This document shows positions 1-12,300 of a stretch of 64,000 nucleotides of DNA, piece by piece. Within the stretch, counting starts at the first letter, position 1; each line of letters starts with the position of its first letter. Below the pieces are notes generated by a model that was not told the DNA's origin, made no database searches, and saw nothing but the letters and a program-made list of their open reading frames with translations. The translations under genes and the position numbers were made by a program. This DNA comes from Watersipora subatra (taxonomy: Eukaryota > Bryozoa > Gymnolaemata > Cheilostomatida > Watersiporidae), in assembly GCF_963576615.1 (NCBI RefSeq), contig NC_088711.1:15919869-15983868 (forward strand). Direction: 5' to 3'.

Positions 1-690
1 AATCACTATTAAAACTTGCTAAGCCTCATTTTTATGAAAGTTAAGATCCGAAATTCCAATTCACGAAAAAAAACGTGCACATTTCACCAGTCTATAGCAT
101 TGTTGAATTGCCGAAGGTTTTTGTAATTAACATAGGAGTACTGAAATCGTTTCATTTTTGCTGATTTCAAAGTATCTGACATTTTAGACGCATTTGAGTA
201 CTTTGGTATTCTAATTGATGTCCAACGCAATGGATGTAAAGGAAATGACGATGATATTTTTTTTGAACGATTCTTATGAGATTCGATATTTAATTATAAG
301 TTTGGATATTCTTTTTGATACTTCTTGATATTGTTAGCTATGACGTTTTGAAATGTAAACAAAATAGTGCATCGGTTTTATATTATTACTATATTAATAA
401 TATTGGTTATTCTAATAATATCAGTGCATTTTACTTCTAATATTGGCCAATACTGCATTTCTCCTATTGCAGGGGGAGAGATATAAATATATAATTTTTT
501 CCTTTCATTATTGATGTTTGTTGTATATAATAACACCCACACCCAGTACATTACAGCTACACTTGCAGTTATCCTATTGCACTGCAGTGCCATTTGACTG
601 CTAATATTGCATTTCTCAACCATCAGTACCCTTTCTTTTTTCCAATATCACTTTGGTCGTGGGCTGTATGACAGCGGAATTTCTAGTCAA
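1..690 (-). repeat. Dispersed repeat, copy 1 (cut by the window start)
   Basis: The reverse complement of this stretch matches 22890-23770 over essentially its whole length, with small indels. Shared landmarks are the segment around CATACAGCCCACGACC at one end and the run around GTGCACATTTCACCAG near the window start. It has no convincing coding frame. It is a dispersed repeat in opposite orientation to copy 2; the family was not recognised and its outer end lies outside the window. Confidence 0.75.
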
Positions 691-1247
691 TAGTTTGAAT
701 ATTCAAACTCTAGCAAAAACTGATAAGAGATATTTGAAGTTATGTTAACAATAGTTATAGAAAGCTATTGATGAAAACTTAGCTAATAAGCAAATGTTAG
801 ACTGAGCACCATTTAATCAGCGCTAAACGGAAGTCTTAGGAAACAGCTAGTGGTACTTGAGCTTGTTAGTGAAGATTTTTATTTGGCCATATGACTTGCA
901 GTTCTTAAAAGACAGCATATAAAAAAGTAATGAAATTGAACTGCTAGAACTGCTTTTTATCCCATATGCCTGGTTTACATGAGGGTGAATCTTTAACAAT
1001 ACCGAGGAGAAACACTAGTTTTGCTTGGGTAGTCACACCATATCAGAATTTGTCTGACTCGCTAACTCAGCCAATGATATATTCTGAGCTACATTGCAAG
1101 CTATATTCTGAGCGAGCTTGAACATTGTTACTTTTTTTGAACAATTGGCCAAAAGCATTGATCTAGCTTCATCCAATAGGGAGGCTACAAAAGCTGCAAC
1201 TGGCCTATCAAATCAATTATCACACCTAACGATGTTCTTGAAACCTA

Positions 1248-1617
1248 AAGCCTGGTTCCCATATCGATTGCGAGACTCCGGCGGTAACTTGCGCAGCAAA
1301 ACGCTTGCGACGCTAGGCTTGGCATTCCACTATCTGTTCACATATAAAGCTGCATCACTAAACTTAATCGCGTAATCAAATACAGGGTTCGCTCGCCATG
1401 CCGTTTCTATAACGGTGACCTTCACCTGTACAGTGCATTTCGGGAAGGTTTTGTCTGCGGCCTTTTGCGAAATCCGAACAGCGCTGAACTATTGCATTGC
1501 CGCCGGCAACTACTGGCGGTCCTCGGCGGTACCCAGCGCGTAGGTTTCCATTTCACCGCTAATAGCCTGCAGTGCTGTCGCTGGTGTTTTGTGATGTATA
1601 TATGAAGAACAAGGCTT
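1248..1617. mobile_element. GC-rich MITE, copy 1 (TA target duplication)
   Basis: A GC-rich island in AT-rich DNA. It starts AAGCCTGGTTCCCATAT and ends with the imperfect inverse (...CAAGGCTT), flanked by TA on both sides. A second copy at 44345-44692 shares most of the interior. It is a non-autonomous DNA transposon; the 85-codon frame inside it is incidental. The TA duplication suggests a mariner-type or similar transposase, but the superfamily is not determined. Confidence 0.7.
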
Positions 1618-2424
1618 TACAAAAATAGATTACTACCTAAGCTTTAGAGTAGATTGCTCTCAACAAAGTATTCATTTTAGATATAGTTGAGTTAGCAACT
1701 CGAATTAACCTTGTATGATATTAGTATTTACATAGTGATAAAAGAGCGCTAGCGAAAGGAGAACAACTGATCATAGTGTAACAAGGAGATATAATAAACT
1801 ATATTTTGGATTAGCTAGTTTGAAGATAGCTCCATTTTGTACTCATGTTTTTGTAAGAATAAGCAGATGCCAAAGCTATTTCTGGTCTCCACGTAAAGAT
1901 CACGGTAACTATTATATTTTTACAACATTTACATATTTGTTTATTTTGTGATATAGTAGACGAGGTCAAAACACAAGACCATCATTTTTTATTCAAAATC
2001 TTTTTTTGATTTCTCTATCTTTTTCCAAATTCTAAAGATTTACACCTAATCGTTCAATAATCATTCAATAATCATTCAAGAGTTATGCTGAATGTACATT
2101 GACCAATAGTTGCACAGAGTTTGTCAAACTTTTTATATGGCGATAATTTTCAAAAATTTACTATTCTTGGTCGACTAAAATATATTTTAAAAAATTAAGC
2201 GAGTTGCAGGTTGAACTAGCTCAACTTGCAAAGCATCGCTTGGTTACGACAATCAATCAAAATAGATTGAGTGCAGTTTACCTTCTCATGCAGAACAAGT
2301 TGGCCTGCGGTAATAGACAATAAGAATAATATGCATATTTGCACATGTAATATAAATCAGCAGTGTATATCAGTCGATATACAAGTATATACAAACTTAT
2401 ATGTTGACTGATATACAAGTATAC

Positions 2425-2466
2425 ATATATATATATATATATACATATATATACATATATACATAC

Positions 2467-2499
<33 letters not shown>

Positions 2500-2598
2500 C
2501 AGCTGGCGAGTGTATAAATTAAGCGAGGCATCTATCAAGGTGACTCTTTATCACCGCTGCTCTTCTGCATATGCAATTTATATATATATATATATAAA
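2425..2598. repeat. TA/CATA microsatellite split by a LINE fragment
   Basis: Alternating TA and ATACATA runs cover about 2425-2500 and resume at 2580-2598. The interruption at 2501-2577 is a piece of reverse-transcriptase coding sequence. The second TA run directly abuts the 3' end of the LINE on the minus strand. Confidence 0.85.
2501..2577 (+). mobile_element. Short reverse-transcriptase fragment, inverted relative to the main LINE
   Basis: About 75 bp are nearly identical to the reverse complement of 4183-4252. On the plus strand they encode KRGIYQGDSLSPLLFCIC, the conserved reverse-transcriptase block before the YMDD motif. TA microsatellite flanks the fragment on both sides. It is a relic of a second insertion or rearrangement of the same LINE family. 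Confidence 0.85.
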
Positions 2599-2599
2599 T

Positions 2600-5500
2600 T
2601 GTTTCCTCACCCCGGTTAACACGTATCGGTGGTAATTTCTGCTCTAATTCAGGTCTCCTACCAGAGACCTGGGAGTTTGAGCACTCACCTCAAGATCTTA
2701 GCTGTTCCCAATAACGCACTTTTCTGCAACTCACCTGAGTTGATTGCTGTTGGTATTTGGGCAAGCCACATTTTATGCGCCGGTGTTATTGCACCCAGTG
2801 CCCCAATGACTACTGGGATTACAGTTTTTCTAACATCCCAGCATTTTTCAATCTCTTCTCCAAGAGGGAGATATTTCTCTACCTTTTCTTTTTCTTTACT
2901 GGCTATATTGTAGTCATTTGGTACTGCTATATCTATTATAGAAGCCCTCTTGTTCTCCTTGTCCACCACCACTATATCTGGTTGGTTTGCTAGGACATGC
3001 TTGTCAGTCCGGATGTAGAGGTTCCAGAGGATCTTAGCGCGGTCATTTTCGTTGACCTTACTAGGAGCTTCCCGCCAGTGTTGTGGTTTATTAAGGCAAT
3101 ACTCGTCACACAGACTTCTATACACAACACCTGCGACATGATTATGCCGCTCAGTGTATGCGTTTCCTGCTTTAGCATTAGCTGCTTGCATCCACTGATG
3201 ATGTGTTAGATGGTCTCAGGTGCATCTTTGCACAGTCTGCATCTAGGATCGTCTCTAGTGTGATAGATTTTCGTTTGGAGTTGCCTTGTTGGGAGCACTT
3301 GCTCCTGGGCTGCCATGATTAGCGACTCTGTATTGGCCGTTAGGTTTCCTTTGTTCAGCCACATATATGTCTGGTGAAGATTGCCAACCGTAGATATTTG
3401 TCGGTGGTAAGCACCATGAAGAGGTTTTGTGTGCCAATCAATTTCCTCATCATCAGGGCGAAGCTCCATTGTAAGAGCAGCCGATAGAAATTCAGCTAGG
3501 AACTTATCTGAAGTGGCCATGGAGGCTGCATAGGCTTTGATGCTTTGCTCTTCTTCTTTCACTGTCTGCTGTACACTTTTAAGTCCCCTACCGCCATCTT
3601 TCCTATCAAGATACAATCTAGTAGTATCAGATTTTGGGTGGAGTGCTCTATGCATGGTCAGCAGTTTACGAGTTGCTATATCTGTTTCCTTGATGGCTTC
3701 CTCAGTCCACTTTATTATGCCTGCTGGATATTTTATTAATGGCAATGCATAGGTATTTATTGCCATGACTTGGTTCTTGGCATTGAGCTGACTCCGTAAG
3801 ACCTGCCAAAGGCGTTTCTTGTATTCGGTAATGGCTTTGTGACGTACCTCGGCTTCGTGGTTGATGTTGCTTTGCATAATCCCTAAGTACTAGTACCCTT
3901 CTTCTATATCTTTGATGGTACCATTTGGAATTCTTAGGCCATCTGTGAGCATAGAATGGTCTTTCTTAAGAATTAGCCTTCCACATTTCTCAATACCGAA
4001 GGTCATTCCGATGTCCTTGCTGTATACCTGAGTGATGTGTATTAGCAAATCAATGTCCCTTTCTTTGTTAGCGTACAGCTTGATGTCATCCATGTAGAAG
4101 AGGTGGTTTACCTTGGTGCCACTCTTAAACTGGTACCCATATTGGATCTCCTCCAGCATATTGCTTAGATGGTTTAGGCATATGCAAAAGAGCAGCGGTG
4201 ATAAGGAGTCACCTTGATAGATGCCACGCTTAATTTTTACGCTTGCCAGCTTTTTGCCATTAGCCTCCAGTTCCGTCTTCCATTTGGTCATTGACATCTT
4301 GATGAATGCTACAAGAGCAGGGTGAACATTGTACATACTGAAGCACTCAAGTATCCAACTATGGGGAATTGAGTCATAGGACTTTTTGTAGTCAATCCAA
4401 GCCATGGCAAGATTGGTTTGCCTTCTCCTGCTGTCTTGACAGACCGTCCGATCTACCAGTAACTGGTGTTTGGCTCCTCGGGTGTTGAGCCCAATTCCTT
4501 TTTGAGCACTGGTCATATAGTGATTCATGTGCTCTTCCAGTTTGTCTGCAACTATTCCTGAGAGCAGTTTACAGGTGGTGGGCAAGCAAGTTATTGGTCG
4601 ATAGTTTTTTGGGAATCGGCCCCTGCTTTAGATCTTTTATCAGAAGTACAGTTCGTCCTTTGGTCAGCCATTCTGGATGGTCACCTTGTTCTATTAGGCA
4701 TTCCATCTGCTTAGCCATTCTAGTGTGAAGTGATGTCAATTTTTTCAACCAGAAGGCTTGAATCATGTCATGGCCAGGTGCTGCCCAGTTCTTCATACGC
4801 TGCACTCTGCACTTGATGTCCACTTCGCTGATGGTGAGTCCTTGCTGAGCCACAGTGTGTTGATGGCTTTCTTTAAGCCTCTTCAGCCAATTTGCAGTAG
4901 GGTTATGAGTAGTCTCTTTCTCCCAGATGTCCTTCCAAAACTTTGAATTGCTGGATCAGGGAGGATCTGACATTGGCCTCTGCAGTTTACCTTTAAATTG
5001 GGAATACACTCTCAATGGATTATTGATGAACAGTTTGTTTATTCTCTTATTATCCCGCTCTTTAGTGTACCGCTTCAGTCGTGCCGAGAGTGCTACTAGC
5101 TGTTGTTTGGCAGATTCTAGAGCTTCTATTGTGGCTTCCCTTTTTGGACGCTCCAAACTGTGGTTAGATCTTTCACTGAGCCTACTAACTTTCTTGCGCA
5201 AGTCCTTGATCTTATTTTGTAGCCTCAGCTGCCAGGATGGAATGGCTTGAAGCCTTGTTGGCAGTGGCTTAATACTCATATCCTCCAAGATGACGGTTGC
5301 TGTACTGTAGATTAGGGCATTAGTCTCACTGATCGATCCAGTTGAGATCGGCTCCAGTGCCAAGTTAATGTCTTTTAACAGCTTCTTAGGTATGGCCTTG
5401 CTAACTCTTCGTAGTGGTACCCTGTTTCTATAAGCATTAGCAGTTGGCATCTTGTTGATGATATTTTCCGCAAGCTCTTTCACCCTTGGGTCAAGGTCAA

Positions 5501-5760
5501 AGTGCATGTCTTCTTCAACCCGTGAGTCAACACAAGATTGTGCATGTGTGAAAGTGTGTGTTGATATGCACTCCTCGTTGGTCGAGGTTACCTGGGTGAA
5601 CTTCCCTAATTTCATCTACCTCAAGTTCCGATATGAGGTGCCGCTTGATTATGTTACTCCTCTGAGCTACAAGTTGCTTAGCGGTTAGTGGCAATTCAGG
5701 GCGCATGTTTATCTACAGTTGACGCATCCTTCCCATGTAGCCCCACTTTTGAGGTTCACT
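2600..5760 (-). mobile_element. Decayed non-LTR retrotransposon with restriction-like endonuclease (R2/R4 group)
   Basis: The minus strand reads, 5' to 3', an N-terminal region, reverse transcriptase, a CCHC motif and a PD-(D/E)XK-type endonuclease, which is the order of the R2/R4/NeSL group of LINEs. The 3' end lies against a TA microsatellite at 2580-2598. I do not see a clear 5' boundary; similarity to a coding frame fades near 5700. Frameshifts and stops make it inactive. Assignment below group level (for example to the R4/Dong lineage, which targets simple repeats) is inference. Confidence 0.8.
2685..5615 (-). pseudogene. LINE ORF: reverse transcriptase plus endonuclease, broken
   Basis: The reading frame is broken into five blocks. 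Block 4956-5615 is a charged N-terminal region. Blocks 4569-4853 and 3890-4585 carry reverse transcriptase: WIDYKKSYDS corresponds to motif A, IYQGDSLSPLLF to the next conserved block, and FYMDDIKLYA is the catalytic YMDD. Block 3206-3877 is the thumb region and runs into CRLCKDAPETI, the start of a CCHC motif; a TAA stop and a frameshift fall inside that motif, separating the CC pair from the H and last C. Block 2685-3191 has PDIVVVDK followed by IDIAVPND, the PD...D pattern of the restriction-like endonuclease. Known role of the family: target-primed reverse transcription into a specific site. The catalytic residues survive but the frame does not. Confidence 0.85.
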
Positions 5761-6567
5761 CATAAAGTAGCACTGCATGAGGTCCGTGTTATCAGTTCGA
5801 GTCCATTTCATCCATTTTGAACCAGTAAAGTGAAACTAAAATCAGTTTCATAAACAGTAAATGAAAGTAAATATCTGTTTTCTACACTATTTAGACCATG
5901 TTGACTCAGAAAGAAATAGTGATATAGAAGGAAACGAAGGCAGTGAAAATGAGGCAGCAGAAGAGGTTATGGAGACTACCTCCTTTGATATGCTTTTCAT
6001 GTTTTAATAACAGATAATGACTAATAGTAAATACCAACTTTTTTATTGCAATAATAACACAGTAATGATAGTAATAATAATGATTGTAATAATGATAACA
6101 ACATAATAATGATAATAATAACATAATAACAATAACATAATAATGATAATAAGCGCAAACTGCAGTTGTTTGTTTCTCAAGAATCGAAAGTGAGACTGCG
6201 TAGTCTTAGATTAGCCTAATAACCATAACCCAGTTTTGTCGATTTTAATCTTGAAACATCCTGGCAGTCAGATCACCTCAACCATCCAAAATAACTGCTA
6301 ATCACAAAGACATACCAATACTTTCTGATAAAATCTACTAGAGTTCTGAGCAAGTTCCTCTTTAACCCAACTATGATTGTGTTAGTCAGCTGAGTATGAT
6401 GGCAAAACAGTTTGTAGTACTACATGGAATCTTTCACAAGTCAGCGAGACTAATCAGGCATAAGCGTATTGTACTCATGAAACAAGCAGCCAACAAAATC
6501 AGGTGCCAAACAACTGACATCAAATGAGAGTCGGAAGTTGTGTTTGCTTAGCTTACTCACCACACAG
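5761..6567. other. Non-coding interval with a TAA-rich microsatellite
   Basis: No gene recognised. 6040-6150 is a TAATAA/TGATAA microsatellite. 6225-6350 matches one arm of the foldback repeat at 20634-20922, including the landmark GATTTTAATCTTGAAAC. Confidence 0.7.
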
Positions 6568-7025
6568 TAGTGCTGGGCACGGGTACTAATACTCGTTGAA
6601 CTCGTGGGTTTATCTTCTCTTGAGTCTAGGGTAATAGCATTGCTGAGTAATTCGATCTTGCGAGTTCGGGTGTTGGTACACGGATCTGTTGAGTAGAGTG
6701 AACAAAAACTCGCTCTATTGCGCCCTGCGCTCTTGACTGTTTAACAACCCGCCTGTTAACGCTGCGGGAACAAATGTCAGTTGATAAAAACAGTGAAAAA
6801 TAATAAATAAATTGAATAGAAATATAATTGCTTTGTCAATTTTAAGATGTCTAATGTTTAGAAAATTTAAACATGAAAGCCGTATCAACAAACTCGGTAC
6901 TCGAAAAACCCGTTGGCCAAGAAGTACTCGTGCCAAGCACTGCTAGTTACCCAACACTCCAAAAATTCAAACGGAAGGGGACGAGTCTAAACTCGTTGGC
7001 CAAGAAGTACTCGTGCCAAGTACTA
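6568..7025. mobile_element. hAT-type non-autonomous transposon with exact 8-bp duplication
   Basis: Ends are TAGTGCTGGGCACG on the left and, inverted, ...CGTGCCAAGTACTA on the right. The flanking octamer CCACACAG occurs exactly at 6560-6567 and 7026-7033. An 8-bp target duplication with short inverted termini is the hAT signature. The 458-bp element carries no transposase. Confidence 0.8.
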
Positions 7026-7887
7026 CCACACAGTATCATTATCTTGAGCTATTACGTCGCGTAGTTTTCAAAACATTCCCAACTCCATATTTGGAAAGTG
7101 GTATTCCCACTAGTCATAGAGCTGTGGCAGCCCCAATTGAGTAATGGTATTTCCATGAGAGTACCCACATTTCTAATTTTAACAAATTATTAACTAGCAT
7201 TATTCTCGCATGTATTGGCTGTACTTTTCATCTTTGACAAGTATTATTCTAGTATCACACCATTTATTTACTACAACATACTACAAGAACTATTTGATAA
7301 CCTGAATTGAGTGGCCATGCATTAGAAGCAGCTAGAAATAGGAAATTATATAAGTTTAAATTATATAAACTAAAAAAATATGACAGCTGCAATTAGAGCT
7401 TTGCGATTTCCAAAAATCACCAGACAATTTGAAATTACAAATAGACGCTACGTGATATTATTATTGGGTAAAAAACTTGTACTTTTTCGTTAATGTTTTT
7501 GTACATTTCAACTCGAAAAGAAAAAAGAAACAGTTTTGTGTTCGTGATAATTAGAAACATTTATTTCATAAATTCCTCTGTACGTGGTCATGAAATGTGG
7601 CAGGAAGATTTAGTTTCTGTATAGCTTGCCAAATCATCAGATGTGAGAGAGAAATTTCAGTTACACGTTTATATCATTTAAATGATTGGCGATCTTTTTA
7701 AATTTTTGTGACTTTCAAATCATCTGCCTCAAAAAATAACTACTAAACGATTAATCGCCACACCACGAAGTTCTAATTGTAAAGCAGCCTTATGAGCTCT
7801 TTGTCCTCTTTTGACTGAAAGATTGCTAGACAAAAGTCAAGCTAGAAGTCAAAAACATTATTATTATATAACATATGCTTGGCAGCG

Positions 7888-8060
7888 ATGGCACAACTGT
7901 CAAACTCTGTCGGCAAACAAAATGATATAGCTAGGCTAATGGAAAATATCAGCCGAGACGGATCTCAAAGAGATTATCAACCAACCCTTGATGGTTTTAA
8001 GAAGTTCATGGATGGAAAACTGAAGGCTGAACCTGCACATTGGCATACTGTTCACAAGGT
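7888..8060 (+). CDS. Possible first coding exon of an unidentified gene
   Basis: An ATG at 7888 opens a 57-codon frame (MAQLSNSVGKQND... ending ...HWHTVHK) that runs into CACAAG|GTGATT, an acceptable splice donor, in phase 0. Composition is protein-like, without low-complexity bias, unlike nearby intergenic DNA. I do not recognise the family. The nearest coding-like plus-strand exon is 8986-9124, but the phases do not join directly, so at least one intermediate exon would be needed. It could instead be a relic of a repeat. Confidence 0.4.
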
Positions 8061-8274
8061 GATTATACACCTATAGTACACCTACGTCAGTAGTTAGTAT
8101 TGTTATAAACTTACAGCAGCATGAGTGATTTACAGCAGCTTCTGGTCACACTCATGGAAAAGAGGAGATCGGGTAATAAGAAACGACTTTACAAAAAATG
8201 GCCTTTTAGAAAATGGCTTTACAGAAGCATGGCGGATAATAAATGACATTTGCATGTACCCTTCAAGTGTTCCT

Positions 8275-8452
8275 CTAAGATTCCAAACCATGGCGTTTTC
8301 GTGATGTCTGCAATTAACTGTTCGTTTTTTGAGCTTTTAAGAGCTTGTAATCACATTTCCACATATTTTGCACCTACAACACAGCAGAGTAAGGCATAGT
8401 GAATCTTTTGATACCAAATAACTGTAATGTGAATTTTGTTGCAAGTCAACTT
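8275..8452 (-). repeat. Fragment of the TTAA-type MITE family
   Basis: It matches the terminal 170 bp of the elements at 18645-19427 and 38820-39686, in inverse orientation, and ends at a TTAA (8453-8456) after GCAAGTCAACT. Only one end is present, so it is a truncated copy. Confidence 0.8.
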
Positions 8453-8985
8453 TTAAGCTATTTACTGCTCATACGTAGAATACTCTTATTTTAGTATTAC
8501 ACTTTATTTTAAACCTTTTAGCCTATAGCAAATAATACATGCTTAAATGCTCCGAGTATTAACCTCAGTTCTTCAAACCCATTGTTTTGGCGGTGACAAA
8601 GATTAGACTGCAGGTTTTTTACAGATACTCCTCATCAAGTAAGAATTCTAAGCTTGTACTATAAGTGTTTTTGCAGGCAGGTACCCTCTTCCGATATTAT
8701 TTGACATTAGCCTAACTTACTCTGAGCATCACTCTAGGTTCCTTCTTAATGGTCCTGAGGTTTTAATTCTCGCACCTGATGATCCTTGTTGTGACCTTGA
8801 CCGAAGAAGGGACTCAGCAAGTATATAAAATGAGGCTGCAACAGTTAGAGAAATTTAAACAATGTTTAGCATGTGTCAAGCTGTATATTGCCTCTGTATG
8901 TACTCAGGAGGATAAAGAGCAAAATTGTAGCGGTAGAGTTCTAAGTAGCCCTTATTGTTCACACCTGTCCACACCTGCATTATAG

Positions 8986-9124
8986 TATCTCTGCTCCAGA
9001 TGCTGAGAGTATTGGCACCTCAGATACCACTTCAGATGAAGCTAATTCTGACCTTGATGATGATGATGCCGATGTCGCAGAGTTCTTCATCAATGCTTCA
9101 GATTTATCAGACAGTGAGGGATGA
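8986..9124 (+). CDS. Possible last coding exon of an unidentified gene (acidic C-terminus)
   Basis: It is preceded by TGCATTATAG, a plausible splice acceptor. In the frame starting one base in it encodes an acidic, serine-rich tail (ISAPDAESIGTS ... DLDDDDADVAEFF ... SDLSDSEG) with a TGA at 9122-9124. The gene would converge on the HMGXB4 gene, whose stop codon lies 270 bp further on. A 5' part is not established; 7888-8060 is a candidate first exon, and a frame near 8740-8820 could hold a middle exon. No function is assigned. Confidence 0.45.
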
Positions 9125-9226
9125 TGCCTTTTTTTCGCAGTTAATTTCTTTTTATGTCATGTAGCAAGAAAAGTATATTTCGTGTTATATTTTAATATAT
9201 TATGTAATACTCAACTCATTACATTA

Positions 9227-9232
9227 TTTATT
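9227..9232 (-). promoter_or_regulatory. Candidate poly(A) signal of the HMGXB4-like gene
   Basis: AATAAA on the minus strand, about 165 nt past the stop codon at 9395. Position and sequence fit; cleavage is not shown. Confidence 0.5.
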
Positions 9233-9394
9233 GTCAAGGATATAGACTGGACTGTAGTATCAGAAGTTATGTTATGATTTGTCGCTGTCTCTTTTGCGAG
9301 AACTTGTACCAAACGATAAACAAGTGCCAAGTCTAATTTGTATTTCTCTATTGGTAAGTTTAACAACTATGATAAAAAATGATCTCACTAGGTG

Positions 9395-12300
9395 TCATAA
9401 CAAATTAGGCATAAAATGGGCAACATCAGTCATTCGCTGTCGGTGAGTTTGAGGATGAATACCTTCATCTAATTCAGGTACTTGCTGTGTCAGACACATC
9501 AGGGCTGACATACCACTAAGTAGCGCATCCAGTAGAACTGTTAGTGTAGACTCGGCTGGTTTGCCATTCTATAACATGCATACACTTGATTATTACCTAT
9601 GTAAGACGTGTACACGATTATCTATGATATAAAGAATGGTCTCGCAACAGTTCACCTCGGAAAGGGATGCACTAAATTTCAACAAGCCTCTAATTGTACA
9701 TGCTGAGAGACTAACATTCAGCGCCTTACACACACACGCACGCACGCACGCACACACACGCACCATATAACTGCAACTCACATGCACACTCACACCCATT
9801 TCATAAGCATCACAGCTTATGAACCTGCGATAGAAGTGAATTTTCAATCTGTTCTCACTTTGCAAGCTAATAAAGGTACAAGTTTACGGAATCATTTTCA
9901 AGGTACTGGTGATTTTTAACTCTACCATTACAGTTTTTTATTATTTCAATCTACCATACTACATGTAGATGATTATTTTCAGTAAATTACCGTGATAGCC
10001 TATTTTAGGGTCATAGAATAACAGTAACAAAGTGCACAACTTACATAACTTGTTAAGTCATCACCCATGGCAACTAGAGCATCTCCCATGACACTTAGAT
10101 AAGCTGCCACATCCATCGGCTCAGTCTGGGTGACCTGCAAACATCATCATACGAAACATCCATCCGTTAACAACACCCACAAACGAAGCAAATTTTATAT
10201 GATGAATGAAATTTATAATTTCTACAAATGTATGCATCAAACTACAGGTAACAACGACTATACTTAGACGATGCATGGCATGAATCTCTTGCATCAATTT
10301 TCAATGCCAAAGGCTTGACTGCAGTGATGCTCCTGGCTAGAAAACATTGCGTTGTATGTGGTATTATTAATCAAAGGTTATTGTTGATTGGAACCACAGT
10401 AAGATGAATATGGTATAAATAAACTGCTTCGTTAAAGGTGCTGTTGGGCCATGTTCAGATAATACAATCCATTAACATCGCATTGTTAAGCAAGCTTTTA
10501 TATAGATTCATCAAATTCCAGGTCGTTGAAACACCAGTTACAATTTGGCTAAAATGTACATGAATATTTGGTCACAGTCATTTGATTACGTATAAAAGGA
10601 ATTACACATATTGTTTACTAAATGCCCGTTAGTAACAGTCATTTGATAACGTATAAAAGGAATTACACATATTGTTCACAGTCATTTGATAACGTATAAA
10701 AGGAATTACACATATTGTTCACAGTCATTTGATAACGTATAAAAGGCATTACACATATTGTTCACAGTCATTTGATTACGTATAAAAGGAATTACACATA
10801 TTGTTTACTAAATGCCCGTCTGAATTTCTAAACGCTTAAACCAAGATTTCATGATCAATTTTTGGAGTAATTTTTTGATGGTGCCATCTGAAGGTTATAA
10901 CAAACAATGATCGGCTCAAGCAATGAAATATATCGGACTATGCAAGCAAACATACAAATAAACGACCGAATTAACACCACTAACTCAGTTATGTGTAGTT
11001 TACAACAACTCTTGTACCTTATAGACTGGTGTCAGGTTTGTCTGGGCTGTGATATGCTTGGGAGCAGTTGCTGTGGGCTCTTTTACTGGAGTTGCCTGCT
11101 CGGACAAACAATTGTTTCGTTGCAGTGATGCGATAGCCTTTGATCCAAGATATTTGAGAGAGTCTTCTGTCTTTGGTGTACCATGCGTAGCCAGTCGTTT
11201 AGCTTTTCTGTTCCATTGCTAGAAAGTTCATATGAAAAAAAAGAAGTTTGTTACTTTCGTCTATTCAGTGTGTGACCATAACAGGCAGCGACTGGTGGCC
11301 AATGAAATATGAGCCAACTAGAGACTCGAATGGACTTCCATGCAGAGCGAGAAATCACCTTAACAAATGTTTTTTTTCTCACATTCACCTATACAACGAT
11401 GAAATTGTGTCAGCAGTTTGAAATAATGTTCGAGGTGCTTCATAAAATAATTGTAATGGTGCTGGGAAACCACAACCTCTCTACCGATTGCTTTGATAAA
11501 TAGTGGTTTTGTCACAGCAAGTTTTCAAAGCTATCTCATGATGGGCCAAAAGCTGTGACATAGCATTGATTATTCAGTTTGAAAATTACTTAAGCTTAGT
11601 TAATTATACACTTCACAGATACAGCGTAGAAGTGTATAGCAGTTCTGTGATATTACACTGACTAACCTATCGATTGTTAGCTACTATAGTAGTCTGGAAG
11701 TTTTTACAAAGAGAAAGCAAATAATCCAAAAACGTAATACCTATGCTTTGCCTGCGTCCTAGCAACTTCATGACAGTCGTAGTTGTAATGTTAACTCCTT
11801 AGTTTGGAGTTGTTTGTTCATGTAATAAGTAATTTATTTGGAGTTGTGCCCACATGATAAAATAACAAGTACAATGGACCCTTGCCATACGATTTTAATT
11901 CGTTCCAGTTTTGGCATTGTAAGGCAAAATGGCGTATAGAGGGGTATAGAAACTCATAACGATTATCTAATGCAAATACCCCCTGATAAAAACATCAAAT
12001 TTTTATATTTGTACGCCCATATTAAAAATTAGTAACAAAATAGTATGTTAACCTGAATAACGATAGTTACCCACAGTAACTTTAGTGTATTTAGTGATTA
12101 TGATCTGCAATAAAATGTAACATTGCAATGTACTATGAACAGTACATACTGTAGGGAGTTCTCACCTTCGAGACAGACATATAACATAAACGTTGAATTT
12201 AGCTTACTAAACACATAATTGAAGCCAAGTTTTAGTTTGCATTTTACTAAACTTCAACTTTGTCTCCATCCAAAGTTTCACTATAACAAATAACGCTGAG

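Noticed and set aside
2278-2538. 86-codon minus-strand frame
   Set aside because: It crosses the TA/CATA microsatellite and is low complexity.
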